Assembly (NCBI GenBank): GCA_937893485.1
Contig: CALBJL010000161.1
Location: 1-13,820, forward strand
DNA from: an uncultured bacterium
GTDB lineage: Bacteria; Bacillota; Clostridia; Lachnospirales; Lachnospiraceae
DNA length: 13,820 nt
Direction of reading: 5' to 3'
Made by a program: the position numbers and the translations under genes. Position 1 is the first letter of the stretch; each line of letters starts with the position of its first letter. The notes beneath the pieces are model-generated. The model had not been told where the DNA came from. It saw nothing but the letters and a program-made list of their open reading frames with translations, and did no database searches. Positions 7,366 through 13,820 of the stretch are shown piece after piece.

Positions 7366-8159
7366 AACAGCGCACCTCCTCTGCCTGTATTGTCATCACT
7401 GTAACGGTCTGTCACCAGTGTAAATACTAAAATAATCAGCAGCAGGATCAATGCGATCATCGAACCGTTGTGCCAGTCGTAAGCACTGAAATAGCTTCCG
7501 ATCAGACTACCCATGATATATGTGCTGTTGTAGAGCATATCAAGCACGACATAGTTCGTCATGGACGGCAGAAATACCATCACGACACCGCTGATAATGC
7601 CCGGCACGGACAACGGCAGCGTCACCTTTAAAAAGATCTGCACGGGACTCGCACCGAGATCCGCAGCCGCCTCGAGCAGACTGTGGTCTAATTTGCACAG
7701 CGTCGTGTACATCGGAAGGATCATAAACGGCAAAAAGTCATACGTCATGCCGACGACCGAATTGAAAAACGGAAAATATGCCAGATTTCCCTCTAATAGT
7801 GTCAGAATCTCCTTGAGCGCCGTGATGCGCAGTGTGAAATTGATCCACATCGGCAGCACAAACATGACGACAATCACGTTTTTCTGCTTCCACTCACTCT
7901 GAGACAGAATATATGCCACCGGATAGGCGAACAGCAGACACACAACCGTCGTCACAATCGCGATCGCAAAGCTGTAGCAGAGCGTTCCGATCGTATTCGG
8001 ACTCGTAAAGAATCCAACCAGATTGTCCACGGAAAAGTGTCCCTCTCCGTTTGTAAACGCATAATAAATAATCACAAGCAGCGGCAGCGCCACAAAGCAG
8101 GTCAGAAAAAGACCGTAAGGAACCGCCAGCTGCTTTCTGGAAAAATGTAATCCTCTCAT
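7362..8159 (-). CDS. potB: Spermidine/putrescine ABC transporter permease PotB
   Basis: This 265-residue integral membrane protein has about six membrane segments, starting near residue 13 (VPYGLFLTCFVALPLLVII), and belongs to the BPD_transp_1 permease family. It forms the membrane channel together with the PotC part of the fusion protein downstream. The cytoplasmic EAA loop SLLEAAADLGASPVQ lies near residues 160-174, the coupling site for PotA. The ATG is preceded by AGGAGAG, and the gene starts 14 bases after the potA stop. Its TGA overlaps the potCD ATG, so the two permeases are probably made in equal amounts. It is normal in length and shows no broken motifs. Substrate assignment rests on the PotD-like domain and gene order. 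Confidence 0.92.
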   Translation of the reverse strand: MRGLHFSRKQLAVPYGLFLTCFVALPLLVIIYYAFTNGEGHFSVDNLVGFFTSPNTIGTLCYSFAIAIVTTVVCLLFAYPVAYILSQSEWKQKNVIVVMFVLPMWINFTLRITALKEILTLLEGNLAYFPFFNSVVGMTYDFLPFMILPMYTTLCKLDHSLLEAAADLGASPVQIFLKVTLPLSVPGIISGVVMVFLPSMTNYVVLDMLYNSTYIMGSLIGSYFSAYDWHNGSMIALILLLIILVFTLVTDRYSDDNTGRGGALL

Positions 8160-8173
8160 TTCTTTCTCTCCTG

Positions 8174-9613
8174 CTATTTTTTCAGTGTAAATGTCAGCTT
8201 ATCCGCCGGAATTACAAGGCTGACATAGTCGCCCATGTTCCACAGATCCTCCTCGCTGACGATCAGGTCGATCTCCTCCTCGGTACGCACGACATAACGG
8301 TAGTGATCTCCGATATAGATCAGGTTGATAATATGTCCGCAGACAATACCTGCGTTCTCATCATCGCTCATCTCAATATCACGCGGCTTGATCGTAACGA
8401 TCACCTTGAGCTTTTTATGGTCAATCTCATTTCCATGCGCATCACAGAGTACGCCATTGATCTCCTTTGCGCCCGGAATCAGTGACTTCACATCACAGCT
8501 TAACGCGCCGTCCAAAATCGTAAGCTGATAATTCTCATCCACGCCGGACTCGAGCTTGTTCAGCGAGTGCTCCGCCTTCATCAGATGGATGCCCTCCGGC
8601 TCTACACACAGACCAACCTGTGCACCGACCTGTGATTTTTTCGTCGTCTGGATCACGATCTCATTTTTGCCGCAAAGCACCGTGATCTCATAGTGTACTC
8701 CCTTAAAGATCACACTGATCACTTCTCCCGTGATCATGCCGTCCTCCGGCTTTGTGATCAGAATATCCTCCGGACGGACAACCACATCGACCATCGTTCC
8801 GTGCGGCATATCATCCACACACGCAAATTCCGCACCGCAGAAACGCACAGTCAGCGGATCGGTAATGATGCCGTTAAAGATATTACTCTCACCGATAAAA
8901 TCGGCAACAAATGCATTGTTCGGTTCGTTATAGATGTCCTCGGGTGTACCGACATGCTGGATTCTGCCCTCACTCATAACGACGATCTTGTCGGACATCG
9001 TAAGCGCCTCCTCCTGATCATGGGTCACGTAAATAAAGGTGATGCCGAGCTTTTCATGCATTTCCTTGAGCTCTAGCTGCATCTCCTTTCTCATTTTCAG
9101 ATCAAGCGCACCAAGCGGCTCATCGAGCAGCAGAATCTGCGGCTCATTGACGATCGCACGGGCGATCGCGATACGCTGCTGCTGCCCACCCGAAAGTGTC
9201 TGCACCCGACGCATCTCAAAGCCCTCGAGATCTACCATCTCCAGCGCGCGTTTGACCTTCTTTATAATCTCAGCCTTCGGGAGCTTTTTCAGCTTCAGCC
9301 CGAACGCAATGTTGTCAAAAATGTTCAAATGGGGAAAAAGGGCATAACGCTGGAACACGGTATTGATCGGTCGCACGTTTGCCGGAAGCCTGGTGATATC
9401 TTCACCGTTCAAAAGAATTTCTCCGCCGGTCGGTGCGTCAAAGCCCGCCAGCATACGCAGTGTGGTCGTCTTGCCACAACCTGAGGGTCCCAAAAAGGTA
9501 ACAAACTCTCCTCTTTTGATGGTCAGGTTAAAATCATCCACCGCTGTAAAACCGTCCTCGAACGTGCGCGACAGATGTTTAAACTCCAAGATGTTTTCAG
9601 ATACTTTTTCCAA
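8174..9613 (-). CDS. potA: Spermidine/putrescine ABC transporter ATPase PotA with duplicated C-terminal module
   Basis: This ATPase powers the polyamine importer on the cytoplasmic face. Residues 1-240 hold a complete nucleotide-binding domain: Walker A GPSGCGKT (42-49), Q-loop Q88, signature LSGGQQQR (140-147), Walker B LLLDEP (161-166, catalytic E165) and the switch H198. At 479 residues it is about 100 longer than usual PotA. The extra length comes from two TOBE-like regulatory modules in tandem: VVVRPEDI (277-284) begins one, ending near 346, and VTIKPRDI (406-413) begins the second, ending near 477. In each, the PxDI motif is followed by a GxVIxxIxxGxHY-like stretch (296-308 and 425-438). 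The start is TTG at 9613 with GAGGAGGAG 9 bases upstream and no ATG that would fit. It heads the pot operon, with its own promoter overlapping the fucU terminator. Confidence 0.93.
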   Translation of the reverse strand: MEKVSENILEFKHLSRTFEDGFTAVDDFNLTIKRGEFVTFLGPSGCGKTTTLRMLAGFDAPTGGEILLNGEDITRLPANVRPINTVFQRYALFPHLNIFDNIAFGLKLKKLPKAEIIKKVKRALEMVDLEGFEMRRVQTLSGGQQQRIAIARAIVNEPQILLLDEPLGALDLKMRKEMQLELKEMHEKLGITFIYVTHDQEEALTMSDKIVVMSEGRIQHVGTPEDIYNEPNNAFVADFIGESNIFNGIITDPLTVRFCGAEFACVDDMPHGTMVDVVVRPEDILITKPEDGMITGEVISVIFKGVHYEITVLCGKNEIVIQTTKKSQVGAQVGLCVEPEGIHLMKAEHSLNKLESGVDENYQLTILDGALSCDVKSLIPGAKEINGVLCDAHGNEIDHKKLKVIVTIKPRDIEMSDDENAGIVCGHIINLIYIGDHYRYVVRTEEEIDLIVSEEDLWNMGDYVSLVIPADKLTFTLKK

Positions 9614-9641
9614 TTTAACTATCTCCTCCTCTTGTAAAAAT

Positions 9642-9666
9642 CAGACCCGCTTGGTACTCCGGTCTG
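9642..9666 (-). promoter_or_regulatory. Attenuator-like hairpin in the potA leader
   Basis: CAGACC (9666-9661 on the minus strand) can pair with GGTCTG (9647-9642) around a 13-base loop, and five T follow immediately (9640-9636). The hairpin lies between the predicted start of transcription and the potA ribosome site, where an attenuator or leader regulatory element would be. The stem is only six pairs, so it is marginal as a terminator. I recognise no known riboswitch here. Confidence 0.4.
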
Positions 9667-9677
9667 TTTCCCGATTA

Positions 9678-9693
9678 AATGGTAAAAACCATT
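9678..9693. promoter_or_regulatory. Inverted repeat at the potA transcription start, possible operator
   Basis: AATGGT and ACCATT form a perfect 6-base inverted repeat with a 4-base A-rich spacer. It lies 6 bases downstream of the proposed -10 box, so a bound repressor would cover the start site. No regulator gene is present in the window. Confidence 0.4.
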
Positions 9694-9699
9694 GGAAGT

Positions 9700-9728
9700 A
9701 GTGTAGCATAAAAAGAGGACGGTGACAA
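9700..9728 (-). promoter_or_regulatory. Promoter of the pot operon, overlapping the fucU terminator
   Basis: On the minus strand TTGTCA (9728-9723, five of six consensus bases) is followed after 17 bases by TACACT (9705-9700), which is preceded by TGC, an extended -10. The -35 box lies in the loop and 3' arm of the fucU terminator hairpin. The predicted start is near 9693. No better promoter is visible before potA. Confidence 0.6.
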
Positions 9729-9746
9729 TGCATCACCGTCCTTTTT
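9711..9746 (-). terminator. Intrinsic terminator after fucU
   Basis: A perfect 9-pair stem, GGACGGTGA with TCACCGTCC (9741-9733 and 9725-9717 on the minus strand), has a 7-base loop and ends with TCTTTT. The plus strand also has five T after the stem, so it could work in both directions, but no plus-strand gene needs it. It lies about 40 bases after the fucU stop and closes the fucose unit. Confidence 0.88.
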
Positions 9747-9781
9747 GCAAAAAATAAGGGAGAATATTTCTTACACTTTTT

Positions 9782-10237
9782 TTAATTAAATACTACGCCT
9801 TTACGAAGAATAATATTCGCGTAGATCGCCGTCTCACTCGTCATGATAACGACCTTTGATTTCGCTCTGGTCTTGTCATAGAAATCCCACTTGTTGATCT
9901 CCTCAAAGCACTTATCACCACGCTCGTCATGCTTTGCAACGATCTCCTTGTAGGTATCCCAGATCGGTGTCTTGGCATCATCGCCCGGCTCTACTGCCAT
10001 CAGTGTACAGGGCGGAACCATCACTCCGTTTGCATCCGGGTAAGTATCAAGCGGCATCACCTGGAGGATCGCATCCAGAATCTCAGGCACACCGTGTCCG
10101 TCCATGCGGATAACCGGTGTATCGAATGAATGTCCGGGGAAATTGCCATCTCCGATCGTCAATTCATCGGTATGTCCCATCTCAGCCAGAACCTTCAACA
10201 GCTCCGGTGATAAAATCGGCGGTATTCCTTTTAACAT
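9782..10237 (-). CDS. fucU: L-fucose mutarotase
   Basis: This 151-residue cytoplasmic protein is of the RbsD/FucU family and interconverts the alpha and beta anomers of L-fucose, supplying the form that fucose isomerase uses. The N-terminus MLKGIPPILSPELLKVLAEMGH places the catalytic histidine at residue 22. GDGNFP (29-34) follows, and the conserved C-terminal stretch TSETAIYANIILRKGV lies at about 133-148. Length is slightly above the usual 140. It starts 18 bases after the fucI stop with AGGAGGACA as ribosome site, so it is co-transcribed with fucI. A terminator follows. RbsD-like ribose pyranase is the alternative, but pairing with fucI settles the choice. Confidence 0.94.
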   Translation of the reverse strand: MLKGIPPILSPELLKVLAEMGHTDELTIGDGNFPGHSFDTPVIRMDGHGVPEILDAILQVMPLDTYPDANGVMVPPCTLMAVEPGDDAKTPIWDTYKEIVAKHDERGDKCFEEINKWDFYDKTRAKSKVVIMTSETAIYANIILRKGVVFN

Positions 10238-10255
10238 ATGTTTTGTCCTCCTAAA

Positions 10256-12064
10256 TTAGCGAATCGTCTTGTACAAAGGTCCATATGCAGCACATGCACG
10301 GAAGTCCTGACCTTCCTTATCTGCTCCGAATGCATTCCATGCGCTCGGACGATATACATCAGCATCAGGAACGTTATGCAGACATACAGGAATACGCAGC
10401 ATAGATGCCATTGTGATCAGATCAGCACCGATATGTCCGTAGCTGATTGCACCGTGGTTCGCACCCCAGTTGTTCATTACATCATAAGCGGTCTTGAACG
10501 GAGATCCGTCAACGCCGTCGGTACGGGGAGCGAACCATGTACAAGGCCATGTATAGTCGGTACGCTTCCATAACTTATCGGAAACCTCCTCGGGCAGATC
10601 TACCGTCCAGCCCTCTACGATCTGTAATACAGGTCCGAGGTTCTTTACAATGTTCAGACGGATCATGGTAGCGGGCATCTCTGTCTTTGTCTCGAAACGT
10701 GCAGAATATCCGGCTCCACGGAAGTATCCGTTATCAGCAGGGCACCACTCAACCGCATCCATCATCTTCTCGATATCGGAATCTGTGACATCAAACCACT
10801 TCTTCATGACAGGCTTACCGTCCGCATCGGTACATACGCCGGAAGCGTCCAGACAGCATGATCCGGAGTTGATCAGATGGATAAATCCGTCTGCCTCTTT
10901 TGCCTTGCCCTCAATATCATATCCGGTCACACGCTTAACAGCGTCTCCTGACCAGTAGGTACGGACATCTGCAAACATCTGTGCACGGTTGGTCAGCAGG
11001 TTCATGAACATCATGCCGGCACCGTTTAAGGTATCGTTCTCAGTAGCTAATGTAAACGGCTCTCTCGCTCCGTTCCAGTCAAAGGATGTATTTAAGATTG
11101 CCTCAGGGAAATCACAGTTCGGCCAATGATCGGTCCACTGTCTCTGACCCTGAAAACCACCACAGATCGCATTGTGTCCGACAGACTCCTCGCCGCATCC
11201 TTCCGGAAGGTTCGGATTGCCCTGGTACAGATCCTCGATGATGACTGCCATCTTTGCGGTGAACTCCCAGTCTTTTTCCTTCTGCTCGTCAGACTTCTTA
11301 ACGAAATCAGGGTTCTTGTCAAAGCCCTGCTTTGCATATTTCTTGATCCATGCGAGTGCCTTCTGGTACTCATCCTCATTGTAGATATGCTCTTCCATAC
11401 GACGGAGGATCTCTACCTCATCGACAGACTCTACACGCATGCCAAGGTACTCCTCGAAGAAGTCATGGTTGATGATAGATCCGCCGATACCCATACACTG
11501 GGAACCAATCTGTAAGTAAGACTTATCTCTCATGGTAGCTGCTGCGACTGCTGCACGTCCGAAACGGAGTAACTTCTCTGTAACGTCAGCGGGGATCGTA
11601 GCGTCGTCTGCCTCCTGAACATCCTTGCCGTAAATACCGAATGCAGGAAGTCCCTTCTGTGTATAAGTAGCAAGCACGGATGCAAGGTAAACAGCTCCAG
11701 GTCTCTCGGTAGCATTCAGTCCCCATACGCCCTTGATCGTCAGCGGGTTCATATCCATGGTCTCTGCGCCGTAGCACCAGCAGGGTGTTACAGATAATGT
11801 GATCGCTACACCTTCCTTGCGGAACTTTGCCTCACAGGCTGCTGCCTCAGCAACACGACCGATCGTTGTATCTGCAATGATAACCTTTACCGGCTCACCG
11901 TTGGAATAACGTAAATTCTCCTCATATAATTTCTGAACAGCCTTAGCCATTCCCATTGTCTGATCTTCCAGAGACTCACGTACCTTTAAGGGACCTCTTC
12001 TACCGTCAATGCAGGGTCTGATTCCGATAACCGGATAATCACCAATGTATCTGTTCTTTGCCAT
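10256..12064 (-). CDS. fucI: L-fucose isomerase
   Basis: This 602-residue cytoplasmic enzyme converts L-fucose to L-fuculose using a divalent metal, usually Mn, the first committed step of fucose catabolism. Family features run the whole length: the N-terminal PVIGIRPCIDGRRGP (11-25), GGSIINHDFF (194-203), and the metal-site region with E342 and D366, spaced 24 residues apart as are E337 and D361 of the E. coli enzyme. A C-terminal NHGAISYGHIGAD (536-548) provides the third ligand, H537 or H543. Length is close to the 591 of E. coli. The ATG at 12064 has AAGGAGGA 8 bases upstream; an ATG a few bases earlier is out of frame. FucI enzymes may also act on D-arabinose, so that is an alternative substrate. 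The kinase and aldolase genes of the pathway are not in the window. Confidence 0.96.
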   Translation of the reverse strand: MAKNRYIGDYPVIGIRPCIDGRRGPLKVRESLEDQTMGMAKAVQKLYEENLRYSNGEPVKVIIADTTIGRVAEAAACEAKFRKEGVAITLSVTPCWCYGAETMDMNPLTIKGVWGLNATERPGAVYLASVLATYTQKGLPAFGIYGKDVQEADDATIPADVTEKLLRFGRAAVAAATMRDKSYLQIGSQCMGIGGSIINHDFFEEYLGMRVESVDEVEILRRMEEHIYNEDEYQKALAWIKKYAKQGFDKNPDFVKKSDEQKEKDWEFTAKMAVIIEDLYQGNPNLPEGCGEESVGHNAICGGFQGQRQWTDHWPNCDFPEAILNTSFDWNGAREPFTLATENDTLNGAGMMFMNLLTNRAQMFADVRTYWSGDAVKRVTGYDIEGKAKEADGFIHLINSGSCCLDASGVCTDADGKPVMKKWFDVTDSDIEKMMDAVEWCPADNGYFRGAGYSARFETKTEMPATMIRLNIVKNLGPVLQIVEGWTVDLPEEVSDKLWKRTDYTWPCTWFAPRTDGVDGSPFKTAYDVMNNWGANHGAISYGHIGADLITMASMLRIPVCLHNVPDADVYRPSAWNAFGADKEGQDFRACAAYGPLYKTIR

Positions 12065-12093
12065 TTTTCATGTCCTCCTTATATGTGCTATGT

Positions 12094-12111
12094 GCGCGAA
12101 CCGTTTCGCGC
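12094..12111. promoter_or_regulatory. 18-bp perfect inverted repeat in the fucI leader, probable operator
   Basis: GCGCGAA and TTCGCGC flank a 4-base centre. The repeat begins about 7 bases after the predicted transcription start and 14 bases before the fucI ribosome site. The centre has the A-rich/CG/T-rich look of LacI/GalR-family operators but lacks the outer TG and CA of a CcpA cre site. In RNA it would also form a 7-pair hairpin, with no T run, so it is not a terminator. Confidence 0.5.
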
Positions 12112-12124
12112 TTCTGATATTTAC

Positions 12125-12130
12125 ATTATA
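12125..12130 (-). promoter_or_regulatory. -10 box of the fucI-fucU promoter
   Basis: A perfect TATAAT is present on the minus strand, giving a predicted start near 12118 and a leader of about 54 bases. The hexamer 17 bases upstream is AAGAAA, far from TTGACA. A weak -35 with a perfect -10 is common where an activator is needed, but this is inference. The rest of the fucI upstream gap (12131-12245) is AT-rich and holds no clear gene or strong terminator. Confidence 0.6.
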
Positions 12131-12245
12131 GCGGTTTTTATCTGCCTTTTCTTGCGGAATAATGAAAAAAAATATGACAATATTCACCTGTTTATTTTGA
12201 TGTCTGATGCTCACAACACATGGAAAATCTTCATTTGTATGCCCC

Positions 12246-13343
12246 TCAGGCATCCAGTTTTCCGGTTGTCTGCGCATAAGCGTACAATTCACTGTTCGCC
12301 TGCTCGAAACTGCCGAAATGCTTTCTGGTGCAGATCACCGTCTGACAGGCATCCATCAGCGCCTTTGCCCGCTCAAGACATGCATCTGGAACCGGCTCAA
12401 ACGCCTCCGCTTCTACGACCTCTGCCGCCAGTGCATGTGCGACCGGAGCATCCAGATCATTCTCATATAAAATGCCTGTGACAAACGGGATTCCCCTACG
12501 CTGCAGCGTGCGGTAAACCTCCCTGCCGCTGCCGTCTCCACCGATCACAAATACCTGCGGCTCTCCCTGTGGTGCTGCCAGCTCCAGCCCGTCCGTCTGC
12601 TCATCGTAGCTGCCTGTCGTGATGTCAAACAGCTCTGCGACCGTTCCCGGGCGAAAAATCTCCTCCGGTGTCCCGAACCGGTATGCCCTGCCCTCCCGGA
12701 TACACAACATCTGATCCGACACACGCCTTGCCAGCTCCAGCTCATGCAATGACAGGATCACCGCCATTTTTTTGCATTTGCATAATTGCTGCAAAATCGA
12801 TAAAAACTCCAGCTTGTAGCGGATATCCAGATACGAGGTCGGCTCGTCGAGGATGAGAAGCTCCGGTTCCTGCGCGATCGCGCGCGCCAGCAGCACGCGC
12901 TGCTTCTGCCCATCGCTGATCTGTGTAAACAGCCTGTTCCCAAGCTCCGATACGCGCACGAGCTCCATCGCCTCGCGCACAACCTCATGATCGCGTGACG
13001 ACAAAATACCAAATCGTCCGGTATACGGATAGCGTCCGGTCTCCACGACCTGTTCACAGGTCAAAAGCTCCGCCCGCAGCCGCTCGGTCAGCAGCACCGA
13101 CATCTGTCTGGCACACTGTTCCCGCGAAAGCTGCGTCAGCTCCTGTTCATCCAGACAGATCACGCCGCCCATCGGCTTTAGCTGCCCCGCAATGCTTTTT
13201 AACAGCGTCGATTTGCCTGCGCCGTTCGGCCCGATCAGCGTGAGGATCTCTCCGCGCCCGACGGCAATCGTTACATTTTTTACAATCGGTGTCCGCTCAT
13301 AACCGACACACAGCTCTGTCGTGAAAAAATAAGACCGGTTCAC
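12246..13343 (-). CDS. Iron-siderophore/cobalamin-type ABC transporter ATPase with extra C-terminal domain
   Basis: This 365-residue ATPase is of the FecE/BtuD family and energises uptake of a chelated metal or corrinoid. The nucleotide-binding domain has Walker A GPNGAGKST (38-46), a signature with the variant ISDGQKQR (142-149), Walker B LLILDEP (162-168, E167) and switch H200. Usual members end near residue 250-260. Here a further domain of about 100 residues starts at VFVIGGDGSG (264-273), looks like a small Rossmann-type fold, and ends with GKLDA. From memory, cobalamin-import ATPases (BtuD) of some archaea carry a similar GGxGSG tail, which favours a corrinoid, but siderophore or haem remain possible. 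The start is the GTG at 13343, overlapping the permease stop (GTGA) with AGAGGG upstream. An in-frame GTG at 13376 would lie inside the permease gene and has no better ribosome site. Confidence 0.85.
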   Translation of the reverse strand: MNRSYFFTTELCVGYERTPIVKNVTIAVGRGEILTLIGPNGAGKSTLLKSIAGQLKPMGGVICLDEQELTQLSREQCARQMSVLLTERLRAELLTCEQVVETGRYPYTGRFGILSSRDHEVVREAMELVRVSELGNRLFTQISDGQKQRVLLARAIAQEPELLILDEPTSYLDIRYKLEFLSILQQLCKCKKMAVILSLHELELARRVSDQMLCIREGRAYRFGTPEEIFRPGTVAELFDITTGSYDEQTDGLELAAPQGEPQVFVIGGDGSGREVYRTLQRRGIPFVTGILYENDLDAPVAHALAAEVVEAEAFEPVPDACLERAKALMDACQTVICTRKHFGSFEQANSELYAYAQTTGKLDA

Positions 13344-13820
13344 TGCACTTCCCTCTTTCTGCTCATCATCACCCACAGCACGACCGGTGCACCGAACACC
13401 GCCGTAACGGTGCTGATGCTCAGCTCCGTCGGTGCAAACATCGTCCGCGCGATCAGGTCACACAGCAGGCAGAACACACTGCCGCCCAAAAAGCATGCCG
13501 GAATCATCAGAATCGGACGGTTACTGCGGAATAAATATTTGATCAACTGCGGCACAGCGATCCCGACAAACGAGATCGGTCCCGCATAGGCAACCACGCA
13601 CGCCGATAATACGCTCGACAGCAGGATCAGCCCCACGCGCAGCGTCCGGATATTCACGCCAAGGCTCTGCGCATAGCTCTCTCCGAGCAGATATGCCCCC
13701 ATCGGCTTTGCGAGTAAAAACACGAGCACAAATACGGCTGCCACTACGACTCCCATCACCGGCAGGTTCTCCCATGCCATGCCGGAAAAGCTGCCCCGCG
13801 ACCAGTTATGCAGATTCACA
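13340..13820 (-). CDS. FecCD/BtuC-family ABC transporter permease, 5' end outside the window
   Basis: About 160 C-terminal residues of a membrane permease of the iron-siderophore/cobalamin importer family are visible; full proteins have about 330, so roughly half is missing beyond the window edge. The open frame reaches the last base, so the GTG at 13819 is not to be taken as a start. Features are the GSFSGMAWENLP stretch typical of the middle of FecCD permeases, LLGESYAQSLGVN (the cytoplasmic coupling loop), GPISFVGIAVPQL (the hallmark segment, normally with VPH, here VPQ) and several hydrophobic helices ending in a short basic tail. Its TGA overlaps the ATPase GTG, so the two are translationally coupled. 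The binding protein of this importer is not visible. Confidence 0.88.
   Translation of the reverse strand, partial: VNLHNWSRGSFSGMAWENLPVMGVVVAAVFVLVFLLAKPMGAYLLGESYAQSLGVNIRTLRVGLILLSSVLSACVVAYAGPISFVGIAVPQLIKYLFRSNRPILMIPACFLGGSVFCLLCDLIARTMFAPTELSISTVTAVFGAPVVLWVMMSRKREVQ

Noticed and set aside
12094..12111. CcpA cre site at the fucI palindrome
   Set aside because: The outer TG and CA of the cre consensus are missing; it was kept only as a generic operator candidate.
12160..12245. Terminator after the FecE-like ATPase
   Set aside because: There is a T8 run near 12163-12170, but the sequence before it on the minus strand forms only a weak AT stem of about five pairs.

Overview
The window looks like a chromosomal segment of a Gram-positive anaerobe of the Clostridia, most likely a gut Lachnospiraceae. 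The reasons are AGGAGG-type ribosome sites, TTG and GTG starts, sigma-A-like promoters, tight same-strand operons and roughly 50% GC. The genus cannot be fixed from the sequence alone. Every gene called lies on the minus strand, so transcription runs from high to low coordinates. There are no RNA genes, insertion sequences or CRISPR arrays.

In transcription order: (1) 13820-12246 is the end of an iron-siderophore/cobalamin-type ABC importer, a 5'-truncated FecCD/BtuC-like permease translationally coupled to an ATPase that carries an extra C-terminal domain of about 100 residues. (2) 12130-9711 is a two-gene L-fucose unit, fucI then fucU. It has a -10 box, an 18-bp perfect inverted repeat just downstream of it, and a strong intrinsic terminator. 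(3) 9728-5059 is a spermidine/putrescine importer operon, potA-potB-potCD. Its promoter overlaps the fucU terminator, its leader holds an inverted repeat and an attenuator-like hairpin, PotA has a duplicated C-terminal regulatory module, and PotC and PotD are fused into one 768-residue protein. (4) 5039-140 is a catabolic or carboxylase cluster: an NRAMP-fold transporter without the usual metal ligands, then (after an internal terminator) pxpB, pxpC, accB and accC. (5) Positions 1-115 are GC-rich sequence with no recognisable gene.

The last cluster is the most interesting. PxpB/PxpC (KipI/KipA) are subunits of 5-oxoprolinase, but they also share their fold with the carboxyltransferase part of urea carboxylase. 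Here they sit directly upstream of a biotin carrier protein and a biotin carboxylase, with no accA/accD. Together with a transporter that has lost its metal site, this suggests an import-and-activate system for a small amide or lactam such as 5-oxoproline, possibly biotin-dependent. The usual third partner, pxpA, is not in the window. This functional reading is inference; the domain assignments are direct.
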